From: Annona cherimola
Lineage: Eukaryota > Streptophyta > Magnoliopsida > Magnoliales > Annonaceae
DNA length: 64,000 bases
NCBI GenBank assembly: GCA_030490835.1
Contig: CM059972.1
Span: 13,617,764 to 13,681,763 of the forward strand
Direction of reading: 5' to 3'
Shown here: one piece after another, positions 47,085 to 56,950 of the stretch
How positions within the stretch are numbered: position 1 is the first letter of the stretch
Layout: each line of letters opens with the position of its first letter
Translations under genes and position numbers: made by a program
The notes under the pieces: generated by a model
What the model saw: only the letters and a program-made list of their open reading frames with translations
Told to the model about the DNA's origin: nothing
The model's database searches: none

Positions 47085-47370
47085 AGCTGTAGCACTCATC
47101 ATGGACGCTACTGTTGGGTCCCGAATAGATGGCAAAACCCAAGAGGGGAGGGGTGAATTGGGTTCTTAAAAATTTCTTTGGTAACTTAAAAACTTAACCC
47201 CTTGTAGAATTAATCCCCTTGAATGAAGAAACTGAATGGAAAGCAAAGTAATAAAGAGAGCAGAAATAAAAGCAAGTAGACAAGGATTTTATAGTGGTTC
47301 GGGCAACCTCCCTACTCCACTCTTCCAAGCTCACACTCCTTGTGACTTGGGTTCCACTATTGTATTCCGC

Positions 47371-47520
47371 GAATACAACTAGAGCCTCTTGCTCTCTTCT
47401 AGATTCTAGCTCTAGGGGGCATATACAACCAGAGCCTCTTGCTCTCTTCTAGATTCTAGCTCTAGGGGGCATATACAACCAGAGCCTCTTGCTCTCTTCT
47501 AGATTCTAGCTCTAGGGGGC
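47371..47520. repeat. Three 50-bp tandem repeats in the copia LTR
   Basis: Units with AGAGCCTCTTGCTCTCTTCT begin the same phase at 47381, 47431 and 47481. The same array is at 54326-54474 in the other LTR with one G missing from the last unit. Confidence 0.95.
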
Positions 47521-47929
47521 ATCAAACACTTAGCACAAGTAGGTGATGAGTCACACTCCAATCACACACTACTTTGCTACCTCTTGATCTTAGCTACGCA
47601 AGCTAAATCAAGTTCAACACAAACAAGTAAACAATAAAAGTAAACTACACTTTACAGGTGTGTAGAAACGATTTAGCGCAGGGAAGAACTTGTAGATGAT
47701 GGCTTTGAAGTTTCTGAATGTAGCTCTTGCAACTTGAAGCACAATTCTTCCTCTCTTGATTGGCTTGATCACTTTAACGCTCTTGTAGATAGGAGTTATG
47801 CTCACTTAATGTTTTCCAACTACTTCCCTCGTCCACATTAACTCCCTTTTATAATTTTGGAGGGAATCCGAACGTTAGAGGGTTGGTGGCGCGCATTTAA
47901 TGCGCCAACGTTCGAATAAATTCCGACCG

Positions 47930-48692
47930 TTGCGACCCAAGTCGCATGTGGAGTCGACTTCGGATGCGACTTCGCCTAAGTCGCATATGGAGTCGACTTC
48001 GGGTGCGACTTCGCCTCTCTGTCGCAACTTCAAGTTCCTGTCAGGGTCGACTTGGGTTCTCGACTTGACCCAAGTCGCAGGTGGAGTCGACTTCGGCTTC
48101 GACTTCACCTCGTCAAATGGCTTCACGAACTTGGAACTTGGAAATCGTTTTCTTCATTTTCCTTTTGGATTAATGTCTTCTCTTCTGCTTGCTTAGCTTC
48201 AATCTTAGTTTAGCTTGAATCATTGAAGAGCTTTCTTGCTTTGCATTTGATTCATATTGATCTTCATGACTTGCTTATTTCTTCATCTTGGAACATGCTT
48301 GAAGTTCTTATCTTGGACTTGAGAGACTCATGTTGATTTTAGAGAATGAACTTTGCATCTTATTTGGATTTGATAAATTCCAAATGGATTCTTGAAATAA
48401 GCTTGAAACTTCAATCTTCAAGTCTGAACTCCTCAAGTCGTAGTTGGAGTCGACTTCGTCTGCGACTTCGCCCAAGTCGCACCTGGAGTCGACTTCGCCT
48501 GCGACTTCGTCATGTTCGTTTCCACTTTTCAGCTCTGGATACCTGAAGTCGATGCTGGAGTCGACTTCGTCTGCGACTTGGTTTCCTAAGTCGCACCTGG
48601 AGTCGACTTGGCCTGCGACTTCACTTGTTCTTCTCCCATTTTCAACTCTGGATGCTTGAAGTCGATCTTGGAGTCGACTTGGTATACGACTT
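47930..48692. repeat. GTCGAC-centred palindromic repeat clusters in the copia LTR
   Basis: Two clusters (47930-48112, 48434-48692) repeat the pattern AAGTCGCA...TGGAGTCGACTTCG..TGCGACTTCG. Each unit has the 6-bp palindrome GTCGAC and arms (GAAGTCGCA/TGCGACTTC) that can pair. The same clusters are at about 54884-55066 and 55388-55646. They lie upstream and downstream of the LTR TATA box on the minus strand, so an enhancer or RNA-structure role is possible but unproven. Confidence 0.85.
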
Positions 48693-48830
48693 GGCTTCCA
48701 TACTTGATTTTCTTCAAATGAATATTCCTTAAATATTTCCACAAACTTGTTAGTAGCCAAGACTTACTCAAATTTAGTTTGTTAATCATCAAAACATAGA
48801 TTTAGCTAGTTTTCCACATATTTCCAACAA

Positions 48831-48843
48831 TCTCCCCCTTTTT
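48831..48843 (-). promoter_or_regulatory. Polypurine tract of the copia element
   Basis: Minus-strand AAAAAGGGGGAGA ends one base before the 3' LTR. It primes plus-strand synthesis in this family. Confidence 0.9.
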
Positions 48844-49097
48844 GATGATTGACAAAACCGATTTGAGTGTATACCTTTCAATAACTTAATAACATGCTCA
48901 TTTTGCATTTCATACTTATGCTCATGCAATCTTTCAAACATATGGTATTCTTCTCCCCAAACTTATCTATTCTTCTCTTCTCTTCCTCAAATCCTATTTT
49001 TCTCCCCCTTTTTGTCAATAAATCAAAAAGATTAGAGGGTAAAGAAAGAGATAGGTGGGGTTGCTCCCCCTAAACATGTGCTCCCCCTAAGTTTATG

Positions 49098-52000
49098 CTA
49101 GCCTAACTCGATCATTCCCATGTCATTTCTAATCTTATAAAATGCTTCTTTTGCTAGGGGCTTAGTAAATATGTCTGCAACTTGATCCTCGGTTCTTACA
49201 TATACCAAACATATGTCATGATTTTCTACATGTTCTCTAATGAAATGATGTCTAAGGTCTATATGTTTGGTCCTAGAATGCAAGACTGGATTCTTGGTTA
49301 GACATATGGCACTGGTATTGTGACATTTGATAGGTATATCTTTAAAATTCATGTCATAGTCCCTAAGTTGCTGTTTCATCTAAAGTAATTGGGCACAACA
49401 GCTCCCGGCGGCAATATATTCGGCTTCCGCCGTAGATAGAGCAACACTAGTTTGTTTTCTTGAAAACCATGAAACCATCATGCTTCCAAGAAACTGACAT
49501 GTTCCACTTGTGCTTTTTCTATCTACTTTGTAACCAGCAAAATCCGCATCCGAGTAGCCGATTAGATCAAAATTAGAGCCCTTTAGATACCATAATCCTA
49601 AATTGGTAGTGTCTACTAGGTATCTAAAAATTCTTTTCACAGCTACCAAGTGTGATTCTTTTGGGCATGATTGATATCTAGAGCACATACACACACTAAA
49701 CAAAATATCTAGCCTAGAAGCAGTTAGATACAATAAGGAACCTATCATGCTTCTATACACTTTTAAATCAATTATTTTGCCCTTCTCATCTTTGTCAAGC
49801 TTGATTGTAGAGCTCATGGGCGTGTTTGCTCCTTTGCTATTCTCCATGCCAAACTTCCTGAGCATCTCTTTGATGTATTTGGACTGGTTTATGAAGATTC
49901 CTTCATTTAGTTGCTTGATTTGCAGTCCAAGGAAAAAATTGAGCTCTCCCATCATACTCATCTCAAATTCTTTCTGCATGAGTTCAGAAAATTCTTGACA
50001 AAGAGATTCATTAGTAGCACCGAAAATGATATCATCAACATAAATTTGAATAATTAATATGTCCTTTTCTTTATACTTGATAAACAAAATGGTGTCTACC
50101 TTTCCTTTTTGAAAATCGTGATCAATCAGAAATTTGCTTAGTCTATCATACCAAGCCCTTGGAGCTTGTTTTAATCCATATAATGCTTTGGTTAGCTTGT
50201 AAACATACTTTGATTGATCATTTTCTTCAAATCCAGGTGGTTGCTCAACATACACCTCTTCATTTATATATCCATTCAAAAATGCACTTTTGACATCCAT
50301 TTGAAACAATTTAAAGTTCATGTGAGATGCAAAAGCTAGTAAGATGCGAATTGCCTCTAATCTAGCAACCGGGGCATAGGATTCTTCAAAATCGATTCCT
50401 TCTTCTTGTGAGTATCCTTTTGCCACAAGTCTAGCTTTGTTCCTCACTACAAGTCCACTTTCATCTAATTTGTTCCTAAAGACCCACTTGGTGCCAATAA
50501 CAATACAGTCATTTGGTCTAGGAACAAGGTGTCAAACTTGATTTCTTTCAAATTGATTTAGCTCTTCTTGCATTGCTATAATCCAGTTTTCATCATCAAG
50601 AGCTTGTTCAATATTAGAAGGTTCAATCTTGGATACAAAAGCATATTGTCCACACACATTTTGCTTTGACCTTCTAGTTTTTACACCTTCATACACATTT
50701 CCTATAACTTGCTCAATTGGATGTGCATGTTTGAATTTTAAATCAGATGGAGGTTTATAGGAATCATCACCTTCACTTACCCTTTCCTCCATGGACTCTT
50801 CTTGTTTTTCCACATGCAGCCTTTCAAGGCCATTTGCTATGTCATCTGCATCACTTGAATCATCCTTTCTTTTAAAGCATGGGTTAGTTTCATCAAAAAT
50901 AACATGTATGGATTCTTCTACAACTTGGTTTCGTTTATTGAAAACTCTATATGCTTTGCTATTTGATGAATAACCAAGGAATATTGCTTCATCACTTTTA
51001 GCATCAAGTTTTCCCAAGTTGGTTTTTCCATTGTTCAGAACGTAACATGTGCATCCAAAAGCATGAAAATAAGATATGTTTGGTTTCCTTCCCTTCCATA
51101 GCTCATATGGGGTCTTTTTCAAGATAGCTCTAATGGTAACTCGATTTAAAACATGACAAGCTGTGCTCACAGCTTCACCCCAAAACTTCTTGGATAATTT
51201 GCTCTCATTTATCATTGTTCTAGCCATCTCTTGTATAGTTCTGTTTTTCCTTTCAACTACTCCATTTTGTTGTGGAGTTCTTGGTGCAGAAAATGTGTGA
51301 TGAATCCCTTTTTCATTACATAATTCTATGAATCGTTTGTTTTCAAATTCACCACCATGGTCACTTCTTATAGACATAATAGTACTTTGTTTTTCATTTT
51401 CCACCAAGTTTACAAAAGTTGAAAACATAGTGAAAGCTTCATCTTTGCTAGCTAAGAGAATTATCCATGTGAATCTTGAAAAGTCATCTACAATAACAAA
51501 TACATATTTCCTTCCACCAATGGTTAAAATGTCGGATGGTCCATATAAATCCATGTGTAGCAATTCAAGTGGCCTAGTGGTGGAAATCTCCTTTTTGGTA
51601 GAAAAAGACATCTTTGGTTGTTTAGATAATTGACATGCCTTATATATTTTATTTTTGTCATATTTCAACTTAGGCAAGCCTTCTACCAAACTCTTTTTCC
51701 ATAGGGTCTTTATGTTTGACATATTCACATGTCCAAGTCTTTTATGCCAAACCCATGGATCATTTTCAATGGCCATTAGACATTGACCATCTAGTTCATC
51801 AAGTGAAACCAAATATACATTTCCATGTCTTCTTCCACTAAACATGATATGCTCACCATCAAATACATTGCATACAGATGATTCAAACACAACCTTATAT
51901 CCTTTATCACATAATTGGCTAATGCTCATTAAGTTATGCTTGAGTCCTTCAACAAACAAAACATTCTCCATACATGCATTTGAGCTACTGTAAATATTTC

Positions 52001-52195
52001 CTTTACCTTTGATTTTACCTTTCTCATTATTACCAAAGGCAACCGTTCCGTCGTTGCAAGGCTTAAGTTTGTGAAACAAATTTCTTTCTCCAGTCATGTG
52101 CCTTGAACAACCGCTATCCATGAACCATACATTATTTGCCTTTGCCTTTAAACAATTCTGAAAAATAAACAAGTAATTCTCATCTTTTTGGTACC
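49098..52195 (-). pseudogene. Copia pol: protease, integrase, reverse transcriptase, RNase H
   Basis: One frame from about 52195 to the stop at 49098-49100. Domains in order: protease (WFMDSGCSRHMTG, 52130), GAG-pre-integrase zinc finger (WHKRLGHVN ... YKACQ, where the first Cys of CxxC is Tyr), integrase with D, D, E in LLHMDLYGP, SIRSDHGGEF and NGVVERKNR, reverse transcriptase ([20 protein letters not shown]; catalytic YVDD near 50050), RNase H (YSDADFAG ... [12 protein letters not shown]) and the end motif DIFTKPL. TGA at 50534-50532 replaces Trp in QVWHLVPRP; TAG at 49382-49380 replaces Trp in QLLWMKQQL. Otherwise the frame is open, so the polyprotein is recently broken. Confidence 0.93.
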
Positions 52196-54018
52196 CATTT
52201 TATGGGTCCATTTGGGTTAGTAAAATGATTTAATCTTCGTTGCTCTATCTTAGAAAGCCCAAATCTCGTGTTCCTTGGAACCCAAACTAATCTTGCACCA
52301 TGGTCATATAATTTCTTGAAGTTACATTTATAGGCTTTATGACCCATCTTGTTGCAAAAGTTACAAGCCATTGGTAATCTAGGAGTAGGCCTCCAAGTAT
52401 ATTTTGGTTCAAGTGTTGGCCTTTTAGTCCACACAATATTTTTCCTTTGTGGCTTGAATGTAGGTGCAGTATTTGTTTGATATTTTCCATGTATTGGCAC
52501 ATTTGATTTACCACTTTCTTTTTGCTCAAATGTATTGTATCCAAGACCTCTTCTATCTGTTTGTGAGGTCATATTCAAGAACATCTTCACATTTTCACCG
52601 GGATTAGAGAACTTTGCTAATGATTCATTTAAGGATTCGTTCTCCTTTTTCAGTTTCTCAACTTCTTTCAACAACAATTCATTTTCTTCTTTCAATTTTG
52701 TTGACATTTCAGCTAGTTTTCCATTTTCAATGATAACAAAGTTACATTGTTTTCTTTTTAATGTCAACTTGTTTCCTAGCTTTTTGATTTCCCCATACAA
52801 TGAATCATATGCAATTTGTAGTTCATCTAATTCGGCACATTTGAGGCAATCATGAAAAGAAGAATAACTTGATTGAGAATAAGGTTTGGAAGTTACCTCT
52901 TCACTTTCTGTGTATTTTGTTGAGGTAGATTGATCTTCCAAAACTTCCGTCGTGTTCAAGCATAGCAGTTCTTCTTCTTGTTCGATTTGTGCTACGCAGC
53001 ATATTCTTGCACAGTTGGCCGCATCGTTGTCATCGGTTGAAGAGCTGCATGTTGATGACGTCTCCTCATTGACGTACATGCCTCTTCCCTTTTGATATCT
53101 TCTGCCTTCATGATTTTCCTTTGGCCTTTCTTCCGGTGTAGGACATTGGGTTTGCATATGTCCTACGCCCCCGCATCTATAGCATTTGATTGGTTCTTTC
53201 TTTTTCTCTCTGGAATTTCTGTCTTTGAAATTTCTGAAATTTCCGCCTTTTCTCACAAATTTTCTGAATCGTTTTGTGAGTAGGGCCATCTCGTCATCGT
53301 TTTGAGAGGATGAGGTGTCATCCGTGTCTTGTGTAGCTTTCAAGGCAATTGCTCTTTTGCCTTTGTGTTGATCCTCATTCCTTTTCTTAATTAGCTCATG
53401 TGACATGAGTGAGCTAATAAGATCTTCAAGCTTCAATGTGTTGAGGTCTTTGGCTTCTTCAATTGCCGTTATCTTTGGAGTCCATGAATCCGGTAGAGCT
53501 CTCAATATCTTCATAACCTGCTCGGATTCAGAAATAGCTTTTCCAAGACCCTTTAGAGCATTAGTAATTTTAGAAAATCTCGCAAACATTTCAGAAATAT
53601 TTTCAGTATCTAGCATTCTGAAATTTTCAAACTCTCCAATCAAAATGTTTCTCCTGGTCCCTTGGACTTGGGAGGTTCCTTCATAAATAGATGTTAGAGT
53701 ATCTCATATCTCTTTTGCAGTCAAACAAGAAGATACTCTATCATACTCCGAAGCCGTAAGAGCACAAAATAAAGAATTCATTGCCTTGGCATTGCTCTTG
53801 ACGGTTCTAACTTCCTCTTCGGTCCATTTGGAAGCTCTTTTATCAATTGGCAAAGTTACACCATCTTGGATAGCAATCCAAGAATCCATATCGGTAGCCA
53901 TGATGAGTTGCTTCATACGAAGCTTCCAATAGCCAAAGTTGTTCCCATCAAACAATGGTGGCCTTGTAAAAGATTGGCCCTCGGCAAAAGCGGGAACGGA
54001 AGTAGATTGGGATGCCAT
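52180..54018 (-). pseudogene. Copia gag, one nonsense codon
   Basis: It starts MASQSTSVPAFAEGQSF at 54018, with FGYWKLRMKQLIMATD, then IGEFENFRMLDTENISEMF and LKLEDLISSLMSHEL of the copia gag (UBN2-type) domain, a CCHC zinc knuckle CYRCGGVGHMQTQC (about 53190), a Lys/Glu-rich coiled coil (52650-52760) and a second knuckle-like CNFCNKMGHKAYKC (52330-52370). TGA at 53706-53704 replaces the Trp of AKEIWDTL; the frame is open on both sides. It ends in TGA at 52182-52180, where an A5 run (52189-52185) shifts the frame relative to pol by one base. Gag forms the particle that packages the element RNA. Confidence 0.93.
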
Positions 54019-54052
54019 GATAATGGATCTCTTTGATTCAATTCAAAGACCT

Positions 54053-54064
54053 GCTCTGATACCA
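54053..54064 (-). promoter_or_regulatory. Primer-binding site of the copia element (initiator tRNA-Met)
   Basis: Minus-strand TGGTATCAGAGC, two bases after the 5' LTR, is the standard plant copia primer site complementary to initiator tRNA-Met. Confidence 0.95.
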
Positions 54065-54066
54065 CT

Positions 54067-55783
54067 TGTTGGGTCCCGAATAGATGGCAAAACCCAAGAG
54101 GGGAGGGGTGAATTGGGTTCTTAAAAATTTCTTTGGTAACTTAAAAACTTAACCCCTTGTAGAATTAATCCCCTTGAATGAAGAAACTGAATGGAAAGCA
54201 AAGTAATAAAGAGAGCAGAAATAAAAGCAAGTAGACAAGGATTTTATAGTGGTTCGGGCAACCTCCCTACTCCACTCTTCCAAGCTCACACTCCTTGTGA
54301 CTTGGGTTCCACTATTGTATTCCGCGAATACAACTAGAGCCTCTTGCTCTCTTCTAGATTCTAGCTCTAGGGGGCATATACAACCAGAGCCTCTTGCTCT
54401 CTTCTAGATTCTAGCTCTAGGGGGCATATACAACCAGAGCCTCTTGCTCTCTTCTAGATTCTAGCTCTAGGGGCATCAAACACTTAGCACAAGTAGGTGA
54501 TGAGTCACACTCCAATCACACACTACTTTGCTACCTCTTGATCTTAGCTACGCAAGCTAAATCAAGTTCAACACAAACAAGTAAACAATAAAAGTAAACT
54601 ACACTTTACAGGTGTGTAGAAACGATTTAGCGCAGGGAAGAACTTGTAGATGATGACTTTGAAGTTTCTGAATGTAGCTCTTGCAACTTGAAGCACAATT
54701 CTTCCTCTCTTGATTGGCTTGATCACTTTAACGCTCTTGTAGATAGGAGTTATGCTCACTTAATGTTTTCCAACTACTTCCCTCGTCCACATTAACTCCC
54801 TTTTATAATTTTGGAGGGAATCCGAACGTTAGAGGGTTGGTGGCGCGCATTTAATGCGCCAACGTTCGAATAAATTCCGACCGTTGCGACCCAAGTCGCA
54901 TGTGGAGTCGACTTCGGATGCGACTTCGCCTAAGTCGCATATGGAGTCGACTTCGGGTGCGACTTCGCCTCTCTGTCGCAACTTCAAGTTCCTGTCAGGG
55001 TCGACTTGGGTTCTCGACTTGACCCAAGTCGCAGGTGGAGTCGACTTCGGCTTCGACTTCACCTCGTCAAATGGCTTCACGAACTTGGAACTTGGAAATC
55101 GTTTTCTTCATTTTCCTTTTGGATTAATGTCTTCTCTTCTGCTTGCTTAGCTTCAATCTTAGTTTAGCTTGAATCATTGAAGAGCTTTCTTGCTTTGCAT
55201 TTGATTCATATTGATCTTCATGACTTGCTTATTTCTTCATCTTGGAACATGCTTGAAGTTCTTGTCTTGGACTTGAGAGACTCATGTTGATTTTAGAGAA
55301 TGAACTTTGCATCTTATTTGGATTTGATAAATTCCAAATGGATTCTTGAAATAAGCTTGAAACTTCAATCTTCAAGTCTGAACTCCTCAAGTCGTAGTTG
55401 GAGTCGACTTCGTCTGCGACTTCGCCCAAGTCGCACCTGGAGTCGACTTCGCCTGCGACTTCGTCATGTTCGTTTCCACTTTTCAGCTCTGTATACCTGA
55501 AGTCGATGCTGGAGTCGACTTCGTCTGCGACTTGGTTTCCTAAGTCGCACCTGGAGTCGACTTGGCCTGCGACTTCACTTGTTCTTCTCCCATTTTCAAC
55601 TCTGGATGCTTGAAGTCGATCTTGGAGTCGACTTGGTATACGACTTGGCTTCCATACTTGATTTTCTTCAAATGAATATTCCTTAAACATTTCCACAAAC
55701 TTGTTAGTAGCCAAGACTTACTCAAATTTAGTTTGTTAATCATCAAAACATAGATTTAGCTAGTTTTCCACATATTTCCAACA
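54067..55783 (-). repeat. 5' LTR of the copia element
   Basis: 1717 bp, nearly identical to 47112-48829. Differences I can see include a missing G in the third 50-bp unit, GGCTTTG versus GACTTTG, CTTATC versus CTTGTC, CTGGAT versus CTGTAT and AATATTT versus AACATTT. The minus-strand TATA box is at 54807-54800. Confidence 0.95.
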
Positions 55784-56753
55784 GCTACGATGGGTTATGA
55801 CGTCTTTCTATCCTTGTGAAATCTTGGCTGGATCAAATGGGTTGGAGCCTTCAAACTTCTGGAACAGCGGCATGTGCTCGGGCTTTCCATGGATTCAGCA
55901 GCGTGATGTCATTACACGTTGTTGGAAGCAACTGGACAGCGTAAAACGTCCTTGCTGCAGCTTCAACTCAATTAAAAGTGTTAGTATTTGATATAAAAAA
56001 CCTTACTAGCCAAGAGATTTGCACCGCTAGATGGAGTCGCCACAGATCTTAAAGGAGAGATCAGTCCCTGTTTTCATTGAATAAAAACACCAATCATACA
56101 GAACATGAATTCCGATCTTTGGATTAAAACAGATATGATAAAAATATGTTAATCCAAAGCTGTTTACATAGGCATAAAAGGGGAAAAATAAAAATAAAAA
56201 TCTAATGAAGAGGGAGGGAGAGAGAAAGGGGTTGAAGAGAAAGGGGAAAAACTAGAGCTGGAAAAGAGGAGAAGCCGGGGTGCCAAGGAGCTGTTGCAGA
56301 CTCTCATCCTCCCCCTTTAGGTTGTCTCCTCTTGGTGTGCTTGGTGTTGGAACTTGCTCCTCTATTTATAGAGAGGAGCTGAGCGCGTGGGCCATGGGCC
56401 GTGACTGTGGAGCTCATTTTTGTTGGGCTACTGTTGGACTTGCTGAAATTCTGGTGGACTGTTACTGTGGAGCCCAGTTTTTGTGGGCTGAAGCTTGGTT
56501 GAACCCGTTTTGCTGGTGGGTTGCTGGTGTTTTGCTCCTGTGGGCCAAAGCTGGACAGGCCCATCTGGTTGTTAGTAAGCCTAGTTTATTTGGATTTGCT
56601 CTATATGGGCTGTTGGTTCTAGAGCCCATTGACAATTTGTTTTGGGTAGATTTTTCTTTATAGTTGTTGGGCTTGGATTTTGATCCATACATGTCTTTTT
56701 TATTTTTGTATGTCATATTTATTTGGGTTCAAGGTAAGTGTGTTTACAATATC

Positions 56754-56890
56754 ATAAGAGTACTGATGATGCGTGAAGAGAATAAAGTTAAAAATAAACA
56801 GGTTAATTACAGAAATGATTAAAAAATAAGATAGTTGTCCAAGAAAATAAAATTTTTAAAAATAATATGATTAGACTAGCGTAAAAGTAA
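56754..56890 (+). mobile_element. Right half of the interrupted MITE
   Basis: Continues the copy begun at 30609: ATAAGAGTACTGATGATG, AGAGAATAAAGTTAAAAATAAACAGGTTAATTA, GAAATGATTAAAAAATAAGATAGTTGT. The terminal GTTTGG-type end is lost in an A run near 56890. Confidence 0.75.
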
Positions 56891-56950
56891 AAAAAAAAAA
56901 TTTAAAGAAGTGCACTCGGTTGCGGCAGTTGCTAGTTGTTGAGTAAATCA

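Larger units (their letters stand above)
47112..48829 (-). repeat. 3' LTR of the copia element
   Basis: 1718 bp. It contains three 50-bp tandem units (47371-47520), clusters of GTCGAC-centred repeats (47930-48112 and 48434-48692), and on the minus strand a TATA box (TATAAAAG, 47853-47846). Open frames with ESTS/EVDS repeats are products of the GTCGACTTCG motif, not genes. Confidence 0.95.
47112..55783 (-). mobile_element. Young Ty1/copia retrotransposon, 8672 bp, minus strand
   Basis: LTRs at 47112-48829 and 54067-55783 start TGTTGGG and end CCAACA, and the element is flanked by GCTAC (47107-47111, 55784-55788). By eye I count about four substitutions and one 1-base gap between the LTRs, so insertion was recent. 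Primer site, gag, protease, integrase, reverse transcriptase, RNase H and purine tract follow in copia order on the minus strand. Three Trp codons are stops and gag-pol is out of frame at one point, so this copy is not autonomous. The two CCHC-type knuckles in gag suggest a SIRE-like or Tork-like lineage; I cannot decide. Confidence 0.95.
30673..56748 (-). mobile_element. Old LTR retrotransposon, minus strand, host of the nested insertions
   Basis: LTRs starting TGTAG and ending (C/T)TACA lie at 30673-31672 and 47088-47111 plus 55789-56748. The whole is flanked by ATATC at 30668-30672 and 56749-56753, an exact 5-bp target duplication. On the minus strand the order is 5' LTR (right), primer site at 47084-47069, internal region, purine tract at 31688-31673, 3' LTR (left). 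After removing the Harbinger-like and copia insertions the element is about 7.2 kb. I see no gag, protease, integrase or reverse transcriptase, so it was probably non-autonomous. The tRNA-Arg-type primer site and the antisense plant-mobile-domain gene suggest Ty3/gypsy, Tat/Ogre-like ancestry; this assignment is inference. Confidence 0.85.
47088..56748 (-). repeat. 5' LTR (right) of the old retrotransposon, split by the copia element
   Basis: The first 24 bases (47088-47111, TGTAGCACTC...GCTAC) and the rest (55789-56748) make a 984-bp LTR when the copia element and one GCTAC are removed. It ends GTGTTTACA. It follows the left LTR throughout, including GGTTGGAGCCTTCAAACTTCT, CTAGATGGAGTCGCCAC and the minus-strand TATA box CTATAAATAG (56371-56362). 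Confidence 0.85.

Noticed and set aside
47930..48692. CRISPR-like repeat array
   Set aside because: Units are irregular, palindromic, lack unique spacers and lie in a plant LTR.
47900..48760. ORFs with ESTSDATSPKSH and EVDSRCDLGE repeats in the copia LTRs
   Set aside because: They are translations of the GTCGACTTCG palindromic repeats and appear on both strands, within a non-coding LTR.
52180..52195. Programmed frameshift between gag and pol
   Set aside because: One A more in a homopolymer explains it, and the element carries other inactivating changes; kept only as a low-interest finding.
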